A DNA stretch of 64,000 bases from contig OZ247427.1 in assembly GCA_965232815.1 (NCBI GenBank), positions 1 through 64,000 on the forward strand, in the 5' to 3' direction. The stretch's first letter is position 1. The number at the start of each line of letters is the position of its first letter. The notes under the pieces are model-generated. The model had not been told where the DNA came from. It worked only from the letters and a program-made list of their open reading frames with translations, and ran no database searches. The DNA comes from Bin87 sp026710825 (GTDB lineage: Bacteria; Chloroflexota; Dehalococcoidia; Lucifugimonadales; UBA3495). Shown piece after piece: positions 1 to 7,219 of this stretch. The translations under genes were made by a program, and so were the position numbers.

Positions 1-120
1 CGCCACGCCAAGGCCCAAAAACCCGGCGCCGATCCATGCATGGATGCCGGCTTCCATCAGCTTCCACTTCATGCTCCCCATCATCCCATCCGCCACCGTG
101 ACCAGGTCAAGGAACTCCCT

Positions 121-561
121 ATGGTAGAATTGGGCAATATCGCACTGAAGGACGACCTTATCGGCGTCATTGACCGGGCGCTGGACGCCGGCGTGGACGC
201 CGACACTTTTACCGATATGGTTGCGGAACGCGTGAAAGCCCGCCGCGTCAGCGACGCCGACGACATAGTAGGCCTGCTTGACGCCGACGAGATGCCCCCC
301 GGAGACGCGGGGGACGTTATCTATGACGAACTGCCGCCCGGGCTCATTGACCTACCGACCGCTAGGGACAGGTACGGCAAGAACATCTCGGCCATGCGAG
401 AGTGGGTGAAGAAAGGCCACGTCCGCAAAGTCGGCCTTCGCAGGGCACCTGCGCGAGGCGGCGGATACATCGTGGTCGATGAAGGCCAATTGGTGGCATA
501 TATGAACTGCCCAAAGAACAAGGGCGGTAGACCCAAGAAGAGCTCGAAAAAATCTACTTGA
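121..561 (+). CDS. Small DNA-binding protein, excisionase/MerR-like HTH
   Basis: A 146-residue protein. The C-terminal half (about residues 78-121) reads as a helix-turn-helix with a wing: a short Leu-Pro-Thr-Ala helix, a recognition-type helix with MREWVKKG, then a basic strand-turn-strand ending GGGYIVVD. A Lys-rich tail follows. This layout is typical of excisionase/MerR-type proteins that bind att or operator DNA. The start at 121 is chosen because AAGGA lies seven bases upstream; an in-frame upstream ATG at 40 has no ribosome-binding site. A strong terminator follows 36 bases after the stop, so the gene closes its transcription unit. The partner integrase would be the one at 42087. Excisionase function is an inference from the fold and the setting. 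Confidence 0.6.
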   Translation: MVELGNIALKDDLIGVIDRALDAGVDADTFTDMVAERVKARRVSDADDIVGLLDADEMPPGDAGDVIYDELPPGLIDLPTARDRYGKNISAMREWVKKGHVRKVGLRRAPARGGGYIVVDEGQLVAYMNCPKNKGGRPKKSSKKST

Positions 562-597
562 CCTGTTGACGAAACCTACTCACTCTGAATAGACTTG

Positions 598-629
598 CCC
601 CGCATCTTGTAGGATGCGGGGATTTTTTT
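598..629 (+). terminator. Rho-independent terminator
   Basis: A perfect 9-bp stem (CCCCGCATC at 598-606 and its complement at 613-621) encloses a six-base loop and is followed by ATTTTTTT. It ends the transcription unit of the preceding HTH gene. Confidence 0.9.
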
Positions 630-796
630 GGCTACAGCAAAAGTGGCACAGCAACTCACCGCAGCCGGTCGCCCGGTCTCCGAGCTTTACTGCCCAGGGT
701 GCTCCTTCTATTCGGGCGGCGGGCTCTGCTGGGTATGCCAGCGCGGCCAGGGCCAGTTCACCCCTCCAAGCTATAGAGCAACAGGAGTCCAACACA
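628..796 (+). CDS. Possible Cys-rich zinc-ribbon peptide (frame end unclear)
   Basis: From a TTG at 628 or a GTG at 643 the frame reads through a CPGC and a CWVC pair separated by about a dozen Gly/Ser-rich residues, as in small zinc ribbons of phages and plasmids. No in-frame stop occurs before the next gene starts, so the natural C-terminus cannot be fixed. The frame may have been disturbed near 765-775, where another frame has a stop just before the Shine-Dalgarno sequence of the next gene. There is no ATG and no clear ribosome-binding site, so this is a weak call. Confidence 0.3.
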
Positions 797-1011
797 ATGA
801 CCACGACCAGCCGCCCCTCCTCCGACGCCGAACCCGACGACGAGCTAGTCGTCATCAAGCTGCTCATCGAAATGTCTTGGACGAGCACTGGGAACTCACC
901 GACCTCGGCCGCCAGCATCTGCAGGAAGCCACCGCCGAGAATGCCGAGGTCCTGGGGTGGCTCCAGAACCCGAACGAAGGCCGCGTCTCCGACATCCTGG
1001 CTGGCCGATAA
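797..1011 (+). CDS. Small unknown protein, interrupted by a one-base deletion
   Basis: The start ATG at 797 has an AGGAG nine bases upstream and opens an acidic N-terminus rich in Asp/Glu. At about 866-873 the sensible reading moves to another frame: restoring one A in the AAA run joins it to VLDEHWELTDLGRQHLQ and a tail ending at the TAA at 1009-1011. Corrected length is about 71 residues. The Leu-rich helix with ELTDLGRQ could be part of an HTH, but no family is recognised. It is one of several small genes here with a homopolymer-associated indel. The reading is inferred from composition, not from a homologue. Confidence 0.45.
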
Positions 1012-1093
1012 CACAACGAAAGGCGCCGCCTCTGGGCTGACCCACCCGCGGCGTCGCAACCCTGAAAACACAATCACAAAGGAGGCATGAACG

Positions 1094-1519
1094 ATGACGA
1101 CTGCAGAGCAGAACGGAGTCAGCGTGCTGGACAACCTGGATCCGGAGGCGCCGCGGGTCCTTGACGGATTGGTGACGGTCCGCATGGATTCGTATCAGGC
1201 GTCCCTGTGGAACCCAGTGGCGCTCAGGGAAATCACCGAGAACCGCTCGGGCGAGCTGTTTCGCCGCTCCGACGTTATCAGGGAGCGATACGTGGTGGAG
1301 GTCCTGCAGACGACGCGCAACGTGGAGGACGCCGACGGCGAGAGGAAGCTGCAGCGCAACTACTCGGTGGAGCTGGCGTTCGTTGACCAGGAAGGTTTGA
1401 AGGTCCGCATACCGTGGCCCGTGATCGAACGCATCAACAGCTACAAAGACCGGCTCCAGTCCCAGGCTCTTAGCGCCGCGGCGAAGGAACGGGCCGAGGA
1501 AAGGAGGACCGCAGCATGA
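1094..1519 (+). CDS. Unknown 141-residue protein
   Basis: An intact frame with a strong AAAGGAGG site at 1078-1085. The protein is soluble and mixed alpha/beta, with a central charged segment (about residues 45-75) and a C-terminal basic helix rich in Ala, Glu and Arg. No signal peptide, membrane segment or catalytic motif is visible, and no family is recognised. The stop overlaps the next start (ATGA), implying translational coupling with the small zinc-binding gene downstream. The position just ahead of the primase suggests a single-strand binding or replication accessory role, which is only a guess from context. Confidence 0.7.
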   Translation: MTTAEQNGVSVLDNLDPEAPRVLDGLVTVRMDSYQASLWNPVALREITENRSGELFRRSDVIRERYVVEVLQTTRNVEDADGERKLQRNYSVELAFVDQEGLKVRIPWPVIERINSYKDRLQSQALSAAAKERAEERRTAA

Positions 1520-1826
1520 GCGTCAACGACTGCAACCACCACATCGACATCGACGACGGAGCCTCGCAGGGCCGCTGCCGATACTGCGGCGTGTGGTTCA
1601 ACGTCCAAATCCACTACCCGAGAGGTCGGTCATTAACATCGAGATCAGCCAGAGCGACGACGGGATGTGGCAGGCATACCTCCACTTTCCGACCGATGAT
1701 GGCTACTCGGTTTACACGGTTGGACCGGAGTGCGACCGGGCGGCAGACGCTCAAGCCGTCGGGCAGGAGGTCGCGCAGGCGATCGCCAGGTTAGCGGGCA
1801 TTCCCATCATCACCGAGTACGCATAG
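1516..1826 (+). CDS. Small zinc-binding protein, split by one missing base
   Basis: The frame from ATG 1516 has a Cys/His cluster (CNHH followed by CRYC), consistent with one zinc site, and then loses sense after about residue 37. Adding one C to the CCC run near 1618 continues it smoothly into the frame ending at 1826, giving about 104 residues with the second half INIEISQSDDGMWQAYLHFP and an Ala/Gln-rich helix. The second half resembles short beta-sheet proteins that read as HicB-like folds, but the match is weak. The start overlaps the stop of the upstream gene. The single-gene interpretation is an inference from composition on both sides of the shift. Confidence 0.55.
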
Positions 1827-1837
1827 GGAGGATCTGC

Positions 1838-2002
1838 ATGTCCGCCACTCAACGCCGTTGTCACTACCGCCATCTGCAATCAGATGAGCCAATCGCGGCC
1901 GTTACTCAATGCGCCAGCTGCGGGCATCACCTGTGCGATTTCCACGCCCGGTACCACAAGTGCCCAAACGATAACCCCCACGCGCCCATGGGAGCCCGCT
2001 AA
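1838..2002 (+). CDS. Cys/His-rich mini-protein (54 residues)
   Basis: ATG at 1838 follows an AGGGAGGA site. The peptide holds CASCGHHLCDFHARYH, a compact CxxC...C...H...H arrangement like a B-box or AN1-type zinc finger, and little else. It ends with TAA at 2000-2002. It lies in a run of tiny zinc-binding proteins upstream of the primase, all on the plus strand and closely spaced. Such proteins often act as nucleic-acid or protein adaptors in phages and plasmids. The role here is unknown. Confidence 0.6.
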   Translation: MSATQRRCHYRHLQSDEPIAAVTQCASCGHHLCDFHARYHKCPNDNPHAPMGAR

Positions 2003-2074
2003 ATCAACAGCGCCGCCTCGGGGCTGCACTTCCCCTTGGCGGCGCAAAAGCATGAAAGCCCGAGGAGTTTATCA

Positions 2075-2398
2075 ATGACGTTATCGCTCCGCAACATCAC
2101 AACCTGCGCCTGGTGCCGGCAGTCGTTTCAGCAGATCGCTCACCAGCCCGAGCAGTACTGCAGCCGGCTGCACCAGGACTGGGCGCTAGCGGTTGCCAAC
2201 GGTGAGTATCCGGTAACCGACTGCGCGCGCTGCGGCCGCCACGACCTGCGCATCGTCGCGCCTGACTGGGCCATCTGCCAGACCTGCGGGTACCAGACCG
2301 ACCGTCCGGACTTGCCGGCTGGGGTGATCACGCCGTGCAACATGAACCACAGCATGGCCGACATCAAGGAACGCCTGGGGCAACACGCGGAGAAGTAG
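2075..2398 (+). CDS. Two-site zinc-ribbon protein
   Basis: Start ATG 2075 is selected for the GAGGAG seven bases upstream; an in-frame upstream extension lacks a site. Three Cys pairs are visible: CAWC near the N-terminus, CARC in the middle and CQTC following it, with an additional Cys and His between. The N-terminal part (CAWCRQSF and a Gln/His-rich turn) resembles zinc fingers that recognise tRNA or DNA ends. About 107 residues. It stops with TAG two bases before the primase start, which shows that TAG terminates at least some genes of this element. Confidence 0.65.
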   Translation: MTLSLRNITTCAWCRQSFQQIAHQPEQYCSRLHQDWALAVANGEYPVTDCARCGRHDLRIVAPDWAICQTCGYQTDRPDLPAGVITPCNMNHSMADIKERLGQHAEK

Positions 2399-2400
2399 CG

Positions 2401-3054
2401 ATGCCATCTTACCCACCAAACGCCTTCACCCTGGAGGAGGCTCAGGCCGCGGCAACTGCCTCCGGATTCAGGCCCACGCGCCTGAACGCTAAGGGCCGGT
2501 TCAGTTTCAACTCCCGGGCGTGCCACGTGGGCGGCGACAACCCCGCCGGCTGCTGGGCCACCGAGAAGGAAGGCAAGGTCTATTTCCACTGCCACAAGCA
2601 TAGGGAGGCCAAGGCGGACTGGCTGGAGGCGCAGCGGCGGATCATGGCCAACCTCGGGCTTCCGGAATACCCCGCGCCCGGGCCGTCGATCGGTAACGGT
2701 CAGCCCTATCAGGTCAGGGAGTGGACCTACCACAACCGTCTCACCGGCGAGGACGCCGTCCAGGTCGTCGAGCGCTACGACGGAGCCTGCTGGCGCAAGG
2801 ATTGCACGGAGCGGTTCGCACACAAGCATCCCTACCTCAAACACCGCGGAAAGTGGGCGGGGTGGCCAACGGACGGGTTTCTGCTGCTGGAACACTCGCC
2901 GGCAGGCCCGGAAGGGCCCAAAAACCCCGAAAACGGTGAGTCCGTAAATTTTTCTGTTGCCAATCCGTGCAGTTCGTGCAGTCACTCGGCGGACGAGTGT
3001 TCCCATTCTGAGGGTTCCACGACGCGAAATTGGGCGGTCATCGCCGAGGGCTAG
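2401..3054 (+). CDS. Primase/helicase N-terminal part (zinc region), ends at in-frame TAG
   Basis: The first 217 residues of what appears to be a 981-residue replication protein. Residues 40-65 hold Cys/His positions (CHVGG, AGCW, FHCHKH) like the zinc-binding module of CHC2-type primases, and the segment ending WAVIAEG is the start of a toprim domain, where E-G is a metal-binding glutamate. Translation meets TAG at 3052-3054, yet the same frame resumes immediately with TAEAAAACGW and a typical toprim continuation. The stop therefore sits inside the toprim domain, where EGE or EGK is usual (a GAG-to-TAG change would explain it). One arm of a long inverted repeat lies at 2940-2981 within this part. 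Confidence 0.75.
   Translation: MPSYPPNAFTLEEAQAAATASGFRPTRLNAKGRFSFNSRACHVGGDNPAGCWATEKEGKVYFHCHKHREAKADWLEAQRRIMANLGLPEYPAPGPSIGNGQPYQVREWTYHNRLTGEDAVQVVERYDGACWRKDCTERFAHKHPYLKHRGKWAGWPTDGFLLLEHSPAGPEGPKNPENGESVNFSVANPCSSCSHSADECSHSEGSTTRNWAVIAEG
2940..2981 (+). repeat. Inverted repeat arm A inside primase gene
   Basis: Matches 41 of 42 bases of the reverse complement of 5140-5181. It contains two copies of the nonamer GTGCAGTTC-like motif near its inner end. Both arms are coding. Confidence 0.85.
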
Positions 3055-3144
3055 ACGACGGCGGAGGCGGCGGCCGCGTGCGGTTGGCGGGCTTTCTCCT
3101 ATCAGGGTGGAGCCAGCGGAGCCGGCAGGGCGGACTATTCACCG

Positions 3145-5346
3145 ATGATCGGGATGTCGGTCCTGGTCGCGCCCGACAATGACCGCGCCGGCGCGGGAGC
3201 CGCGCTGAACGCCGCGATAGGCGCTCTCCGGGCCGGAGCCTCAGAGGTACGCATCATGGCCACCGACGCCTTCACGCGGCGCGGTGAGGACCTGGCCGAC
3301 CTCGAGATCAGCCACAGGAAGCGAGTGATCGAAGAGGGCTGGTTTGCCGAAGCCCGGCGGTTGGGTCCTCTGATCGTGGAGCTCGCGGTTCATAACCTGG
3401 AAAACCGGTGCCAGGCTGCCACCAGACGCCCACTGATCGAGGCCTCGGACCGGGAGCACCTTGACGAGCACGTGGGCCAGGTGTGGAAGGGCATCCTCGA
3501 ACGCGAGGAACGATTGGCGCAACCAGAACTCTTCGTGAAGGACGCCCGCCTGGTATACCTGGCCACCGGCGACGACGGTGAATTGGTGATCGCAGAACAC
3601 ACCAGGGACAGCATCGCCATCGTGTCGGCCGCGTCGGTCTTCTGGTACCAGGGATTCGAGGAAACGGTCATCGCGGAGGAGCCAGAGGTCGATGAGGGCA
3701 TCCAGGCATGGGAAGACGTCGCAGCCACGCTGGATGCGGCTGAGGGTTGCGAGCACGGGCGGCTGGTGCGTCGGGCGAGCCAGCGACAGGATGAGCCGGA
3801 GACGGTCCGGTACATCCTGAGGACCCCGAGGCCGCCCCGTCCCCACCGGGCGGTCACCAACGGGCTGCTGATCAATCCTCCTGACGAGGTGCCGCAGATC
3901 GAGGCGGTGATCACTCACCCCTTTCTCAACAGCGCCGCCGACCGCCTGATCACCGAGGAGGGCTACCACGCCAGCGAACGGCTGTACCTGCAGAACTCCT
4001 ATGCCTTCCAGCCGGTGAAACTGGAAGATGCCAAAGCCGCCCTGAGCGACCTGTTCGTCGACTTTCCATTTCCCACCGCCGCGGATGAGACCAACCTCTA
4101 CGCGGCCATCATAACCAAGATCTGCCGGCGTTCGTACGCCAAGGCGCCTTTGATGATGATAGACAAGCCGAAGTCCGGCACCGGCGCGACACTGCTGACC
4201 GAGCTGGTATCGCTGTTGACCACCGGCCGACTGCCCATGCGGGCCACCTATTCCCCTGGCGAGATGCTGGAGTTCGAGAAGCGGGTGGCCTCCACCTGCC
4301 GCGACGCCAACGCCATCGTGCTCCTGGACAATCTGCCGGGAACCATCGTCAGCAGCATGCTGGCGGACCTGCTCACCGCGGAGGACAAGTTTCCGGCTCG
4401 GGACCTGGGCTTTACTCGCAACTTCATCCTGAACCCTCGCAACTACTTGTTGATGGCCACTGCCAACAACGTGTCCATGGCGGCCGAGCTGGTCAACCGG
4501 ACGTTGCACATCCGGCTGGACGCCGGAGTGGAGCGACCGGATCACCGCAATGGGTTCAGGCATACGAACGTAACGGACTACCTTTTGGACAACCTGCCTC
4601 GGCTGCGCAACGCCGCGCTGTCGCTGGTGCACCACTGGCTGGAAGTGGGGCGCCCCGAAGCATCGGAGCATCCCAAAGCGCTGAGACGGTTTTCCGCCCG
4701 GCAGCGGCAGACGGCCGCGGTCCTGGAGGCCGCCGGATTCACGGACTTCACCGGCAACGCGGTGGAGTTTGAGGAACGGGCCATCACGGAAGCAGAGGCG
4801 TCTCAGCACCCTTTTATCCAGTGGTGGTGGGAAACCCACCGAGGCAATCCGGTGGGCGTGAAGGAGCTGGCCCCGATGGCCCTTGGCAATGCCGAAGATG
4901 ACGACGGGGACGGAATGCTGCAGGTCAAGGGCACCACCGAAAAGATCAGGCGCACCAATTTATCGAAACTGATCAAGAGCTGGCTGCACCAGACCTTTGA
5001 GTTGTCCGATACCACCGTCCGGATTGTGGCCGGGCCGCTGCTTCACAACCGATACCCCCAATGGTTCCTCCAGCAGCCCGATTCCAGGGCCGGATCATTC
5101 CCTTTGTTGGATGCAAATCAAATCGAGTCACTGCACGAACTGCACGAACTGCACGGATTGGCAACAGAAAATTTTACGGACACCCCAAAAATAGGTGAAA
5201 AACGGGCCTGCGGACGCTGCAATCGCCAACTTTTGCCCGATGAGGCAGGCCCGGACTGCGAAGACTGCGCCAACGGACGTCCGGATCCGCTGGGAGTCCG
5301 GAGGATGCTGACCGGCGAAGACGCGAACGTGGAGGTTCAACCATGA
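3145..5346 (+). CDS. Primase/helicase C-terminal part (toprim plus P4/D5-like ATPase)
   Basis: Same frame as the upstream half. It begins inside the toprim domain, with the acidic motif APDNDRAG just after the annotated start. A linker of about 300 residues leads to a superfamily-3-like ATPase: P-loop region DKPKSGTGATLL, Walker B NAIVLLDN, then NYLLMATANN and NRTLHIRLD as sensor and arginine-finger candidates. The P-loop has Ala where the catalytic Lys normally sits. A C-terminal zinc ribbon follows (CGRC then CEDC). The intact protein would prime and unwind element DNA. The real coding sequence upstream of 3145 runs back without interruption to the TAG at 3052. The TGA end overlaps the next start. 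Confidence 0.75.
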   Translation: MIGMSVLVAPDNDRAGAGAALNAAIGALRAGASEVRIMATDAFTRRGEDLADLEISHRKRVIEEGWFAEARRLGPLIVELAVHNLENRCQAATRRPLIEASDREHLDEHVGQVWKGILEREERLAQPELFVKDARLVYLATGDDGELVIAEHTRDSIAIVSAASVFWYQGFEETVIAEEPEVDEGIQAWEDVAATLDAAEGCEHGRLVRRASQRQDEPETVRYILRTPRPPRPHRAVTNGLLINPPDEVPQIEAVITHPFLNSAADRLITEEGYHASERLYLQNSYAFQPVKLEDAKAALSDLFVDFPFPTAADETNLYAAIITKICRRSYAKAPLMMIDKPKSGTGATLLTELVSLLTTGRLPMRATYSPGEMLEFEKRVASTCRDANAIVLLDNLPGTIVSSMLADLLTAEDKFPARDLGFTRNFILNPRNYLLMATANNVSMAAELVNRTLHIRLDAGVERPDHRNGFRHTNVTDYLLDNLPRLRNAALSLVHHWLEVGRPEASEHPKALRRFSARQRQTAAVLEAAGFTDFTGNAVEFEERAITEAEASQHPFIQWWWETHRGNPVGVKELAPMALGNAEDDDGDGMLQVKGTTEKIRRTNLSKLIKSWLHQTFELSDTTVRIVAGPLLHNRYPQWFLQQPDSRAGSFPLLDANQIESLHELHELHGLATENFTDTPKIGEKRACGRCNRQLLPDEAGPDCEDCANGRPDPLGVRRMLTGEDANVEVQP
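5140..5181 (-). repeat. Inverted repeat arm B inside primase gene
   Basis: The partner of 2940-2981 with one mismatch, followed on its inner side by one extra nonamer unit and then by a further short match (CGAGT at 5124). The arms are 2.16 kb apart and enclose the toprim and ATPase domains. Confidence 0.85.
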
Positions 5347-5498
5347 CCATCAAACAGGTACCCAAGGTATTGGGCCGGACGGCCCGATACGGCGGCAAAT
5401 GCACCGGCTGCCAGCGGTGGGTCTACGCCCAGACGCAAAAGCAGTGGCAGCGCGCCGTCCGGCTGCCGTACCCCCATTGCGGGAAGCAGGGATGGTAG
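5343..5498 (+). CDS. 51-residue zinc-ribbon-like protein, one Cys lost
   Basis: Overlaps the primase stop by four bases (ATGA). It has CTGC near residue 20 and YPHCGK near the end, where a zinc ribbon would have CPHCGK. The Tyr codon TAC differs from Cys TGC by one base, so the fourth ligand looks mutated. It ends in TAG just ahead of the next gene. Small zinc-ribbon proteins of this shape commonly follow primases in phage-like replication modules. Function unknown. Confidence 0.6.
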   Translation: MTIKQVPKVLGRTARYGGKCTGCQRWVYAQTQKQWQRAVRLPYPHCGKQGW

Positions 5499-5500
5499 CC

Positions 5501-6031
5501 ATGGATCCTAGGGACGTTCGCTGCACCGCCTGCGCTGCTCAAGCAGGGGCGACGTGCACGACCATCGGCGGCGACGTTCGAACGCACCACGCTCCGCGCG
5601 TGCAATTGGCGGAGCATCCCGAACCGTGTCCCAGCTGCGGGGCTGGTTACGCCGAACCGTGCCTGAAGGTGTCGGGCGCGACGTCAATGTATCCCCATCG
5701 AGCCAGGCTTCGTGGCCGGACCGATGACGTCAACTACATCGTCTTTGCGGAACAGGGCCTGGTGAAGTACCGCTTCGTCATGGACACCGACGAAGTCCAC
5801 GAGTTCGAGGACCTGGAGGAGGCCGTCCGGTTCGCCGAGGCGCACAACGTCTACGACGTCGACGTCGTCTTTCCGGACGGCGACGCCCGCACGATCATGC
5901 TCCGCCCGCGCTTTGGGAGTGGCTGCGGAATCATGCCGATCAGCAAGGAAATGGCCCCGCGCTATCCGTCCGATTGGGGCCGACGTCTCCGGTTCATCAT
6001 CGAGTACCGCGCACAGAACCGGTGCGAATGA
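5501..6031 (+). CDS. Double phage-type zinc-finger protein, reads into HNH frame
   Basis: Two adjacent copies of a CxxCxxxxGxxC...G...HxxR unit occupy the first 65 residues (CTACAAQAGATC... and CPSCGAGYAEPC...HRAR). This is the zinc-binding module common in actinophage and plasmid proteins. A beta-rich segment of about 65 acidic residues follows. In the same frame the reading then enters an HNH-type sequence (start ATG 5933) and hits TGA at 6029. The fused frame may be original or may result from loss of a stop. An alternative start is the ATG at 5492. The product probably binds nucleic acid. Confidence 0.55.
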   Translation: MDPRDVRCTACAAQAGATCTTIGGDVRTHHAPRVQLAEHPEPCPSCGAGYAEPCLKVSGATSMYPHRARLRGRTDDVNYIVFAEQGLVKYRFVMDTDEVHEFEDLEEAVRFAEAHNVYDVDVVFPDGDARTIMLRPRFGSGCGIMPISKEMAPRYPSDWGRRLRFIIEYRAQNRCE

Positions 6032-6370
6032 TGCGGCGCTGAGAACCACGAGGCCCATCCGGACACAGGCAGCAGGGTAGTCCTCACCCTCGCCCACGTG
6101 TGGGACAAGGCTCCGGAGAGCGCTTCGCTTTTGAACCTCGCGTGTTTGTGCCAGCGCTCCCACAACCGGTGGGACGCGGCCGACCGTCGCCTGAGCCGGA
6201 TCCGCCGCCGGATGGCCGCACTGCTGAGGTCCGGACAACTTCCCCTGCCTTGGCCGCCCAAGGTGTCGGTGGCCATGGAGATCTACGAGCTGCTGATCGA
6301 AACGGGACAACTGAGTCCGCCGGTTTATCAGCTGGCCATACCGCGAACGGCCTACGAGTTCGTGGCGTGA
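5933..6370 (+). CDS. HNH endonuclease-like protein with in-frame TGA
   Basis: Begins MPISKEMAPRYPSDW, the usual opening of small phage HNH proteins. The sequence NRCE-TGA-CGAE sits where these proteins have CEWCGA, so TGA replaces the Trp codon TGG. The frame then continues with VVLTLAHVWDK, a Leu-Asn, and CLCQRSHNRWD, giving the His, Asn and His of the HNH core. A second His usually present in AHxDH and a Cys usually present in CQRCHN are also changed (Asp-Lys and Ser), so the enzyme looks degenerate. About 145 codons. It lies after the primase, as is common for such nucleases. Activity is unlikely unless the TGA is read and the changed ligands are tolerated. Confidence 0.6.
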
Positions 6371-6393
6371 ATCACCACCATCAGGAGAAACCG

Positions 6394-6567
6394 ATGACCG
6401 ACCCTCAAGAAATGATCGCCGTCATCATGGCGTGCGGGTTTATCGCGTTCTACGCACTGCCCGACGCCGTGCCGTTCGTAGGCAGGCTAACGATGATGGT
6501 GCTCACACAGATCAGCGTTGGCTTGGTTCTGAAAGATAAAGAAAAGGACCTGAACGATGAATCCTGA
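6394..6567 (+). CDS. 57-residue single-pass membrane peptide
   Basis: ATG 6394 has AGGAG seven bases upstream. One or two hydrophobic stretches (about residues 6-25 and 30-46, FIAFYALPDAVPFVG then TMMVLTQISVGLVL) are followed by a charged KDKEKDLNDES tail. It overlaps the next small gene by 12 bases. No family recognised. Small membrane peptides in this position can be holin-like or anti-holin-like, but nothing in the sequence proves this. Confidence 0.55.
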   Translation: MTDPQEMIAVIMACGFIAFYALPDAVPFVGRLTMMVLTQISVGLVLKDKEKDLNDES

Positions 6568-6708
6568 ATCCCGATCGATTGAACCTTGGCGCCAGCCTCG
6601 GCGCAGCAACAACCCCACTGCACAGGTCCAATGCCCGAGATGTGGAGCCTAGCCCAGGTGACGCTGCAGTGTCAGAACCGGTGGTGCGATGAGGCAGAAC
6701 TTCCATAA
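6556..6708 (+). CDS. Zinc-ribbon mini-protein split by one missing base
   Basis: The frame from ATG 6556 reaches CPRCGA and then a TAG. Adding one C at the CC run near 6651 moves it into a frame reading AQVTLQCQNRWCDEAELP and ending in TAA at 6706-6708. The corrected protein has the complete four-Cys pattern CPRC...CQNRWC of a zinc ribbon, about 50 residues, which makes the correction convincing. It is another case of a short homopolymer contraction in this element. Confidence 0.5.
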
Positions 6709-6817
6709 GGCCCGGCGCTCCGCATCCGGGCCGGAAGACTCGACGCAGCCGGAAACGAAACGTGACGTGAACATCTGAAGCCAACCGACCCTACCTGAAC
6801 GTTGAGGAGGTGAAACC

Positions 6818-7075
6818 ATGAATATTTTCAACAACGACCCCGAACGGCTGCTACGTGCTAACAAGGAGCTGCGTCTTGAACACCACGTAGATAGGGACAA
6901 TCCCGTGACTCAACGGAGCGGTTCCAATGTGGAAATACCAGATGGGTCCTTGGACAGTTGCCGCAACAACCTCGGTGGGCAACACATTCTGCAGGCTGAT
7001 TGTGCAGGATCGTATTGCGCGCTGTGCGGCGATTACTTGGGTCGCGGTATCCCGATCCGTGATCCTAAGATATGA
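6818..7075 (+). CDS. Unknown 85-residue protein with C-terminal Cys cluster
   Basis: Has a strong GAGGAGGTG site eight bases before ATG 6818. The protein is polar, with Cys residues at CRNN, DCAGSYCALCGDYLG near the C-terminus, enough for one zinc site. It is the last gene before base composition changes to the more AT-rich defence cassette. No family recognised. It ends in TGA at 7073-7075. Confidence 0.55.
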   Translation: MNIFNNDPERLLRANKELRLEHHVDRDNPVTQRSGSNVEIPDGSLDSCRNNLGGQHILQADCAGSYCALCGDYLGRGIPIRDPKI

Positions 7076-7104
7076 GGAACACCCACGGAGAGGTGCAACC
7101 CGTT

Positions 7105-7110
7105 TATAAT
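7105..7110 (+). promoter_or_regulatory. Candidate -10 element before the defence operon
   Basis: A perfect TATAAT lies 110 bases upstream of the DUF4338 start, in the 144-base gap where composition changes. No good -35 hexamer is visible at 16-18 bases upstream, so it is only a candidate. Confidence 0.35.
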
Positions 7111-7219
7111 CTAACGAATGGCCACCGATGATCAGGATGCGAACCGCGGTGACCGTGGGGAACATGTTGGAGATCAGGTACGAACCCGCCGGCACGGGCC
7201 GACAGGATGAACCTTTACG

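Noticed and set aside
3241..4839. Long minus-strand open frame (532 codons) opposite the primase
   Set aside because: It lies fully within the conserved toprim/ATPase coding sequence, has no ribosome-binding site, and is a product of GC-rich antisense codon structure.
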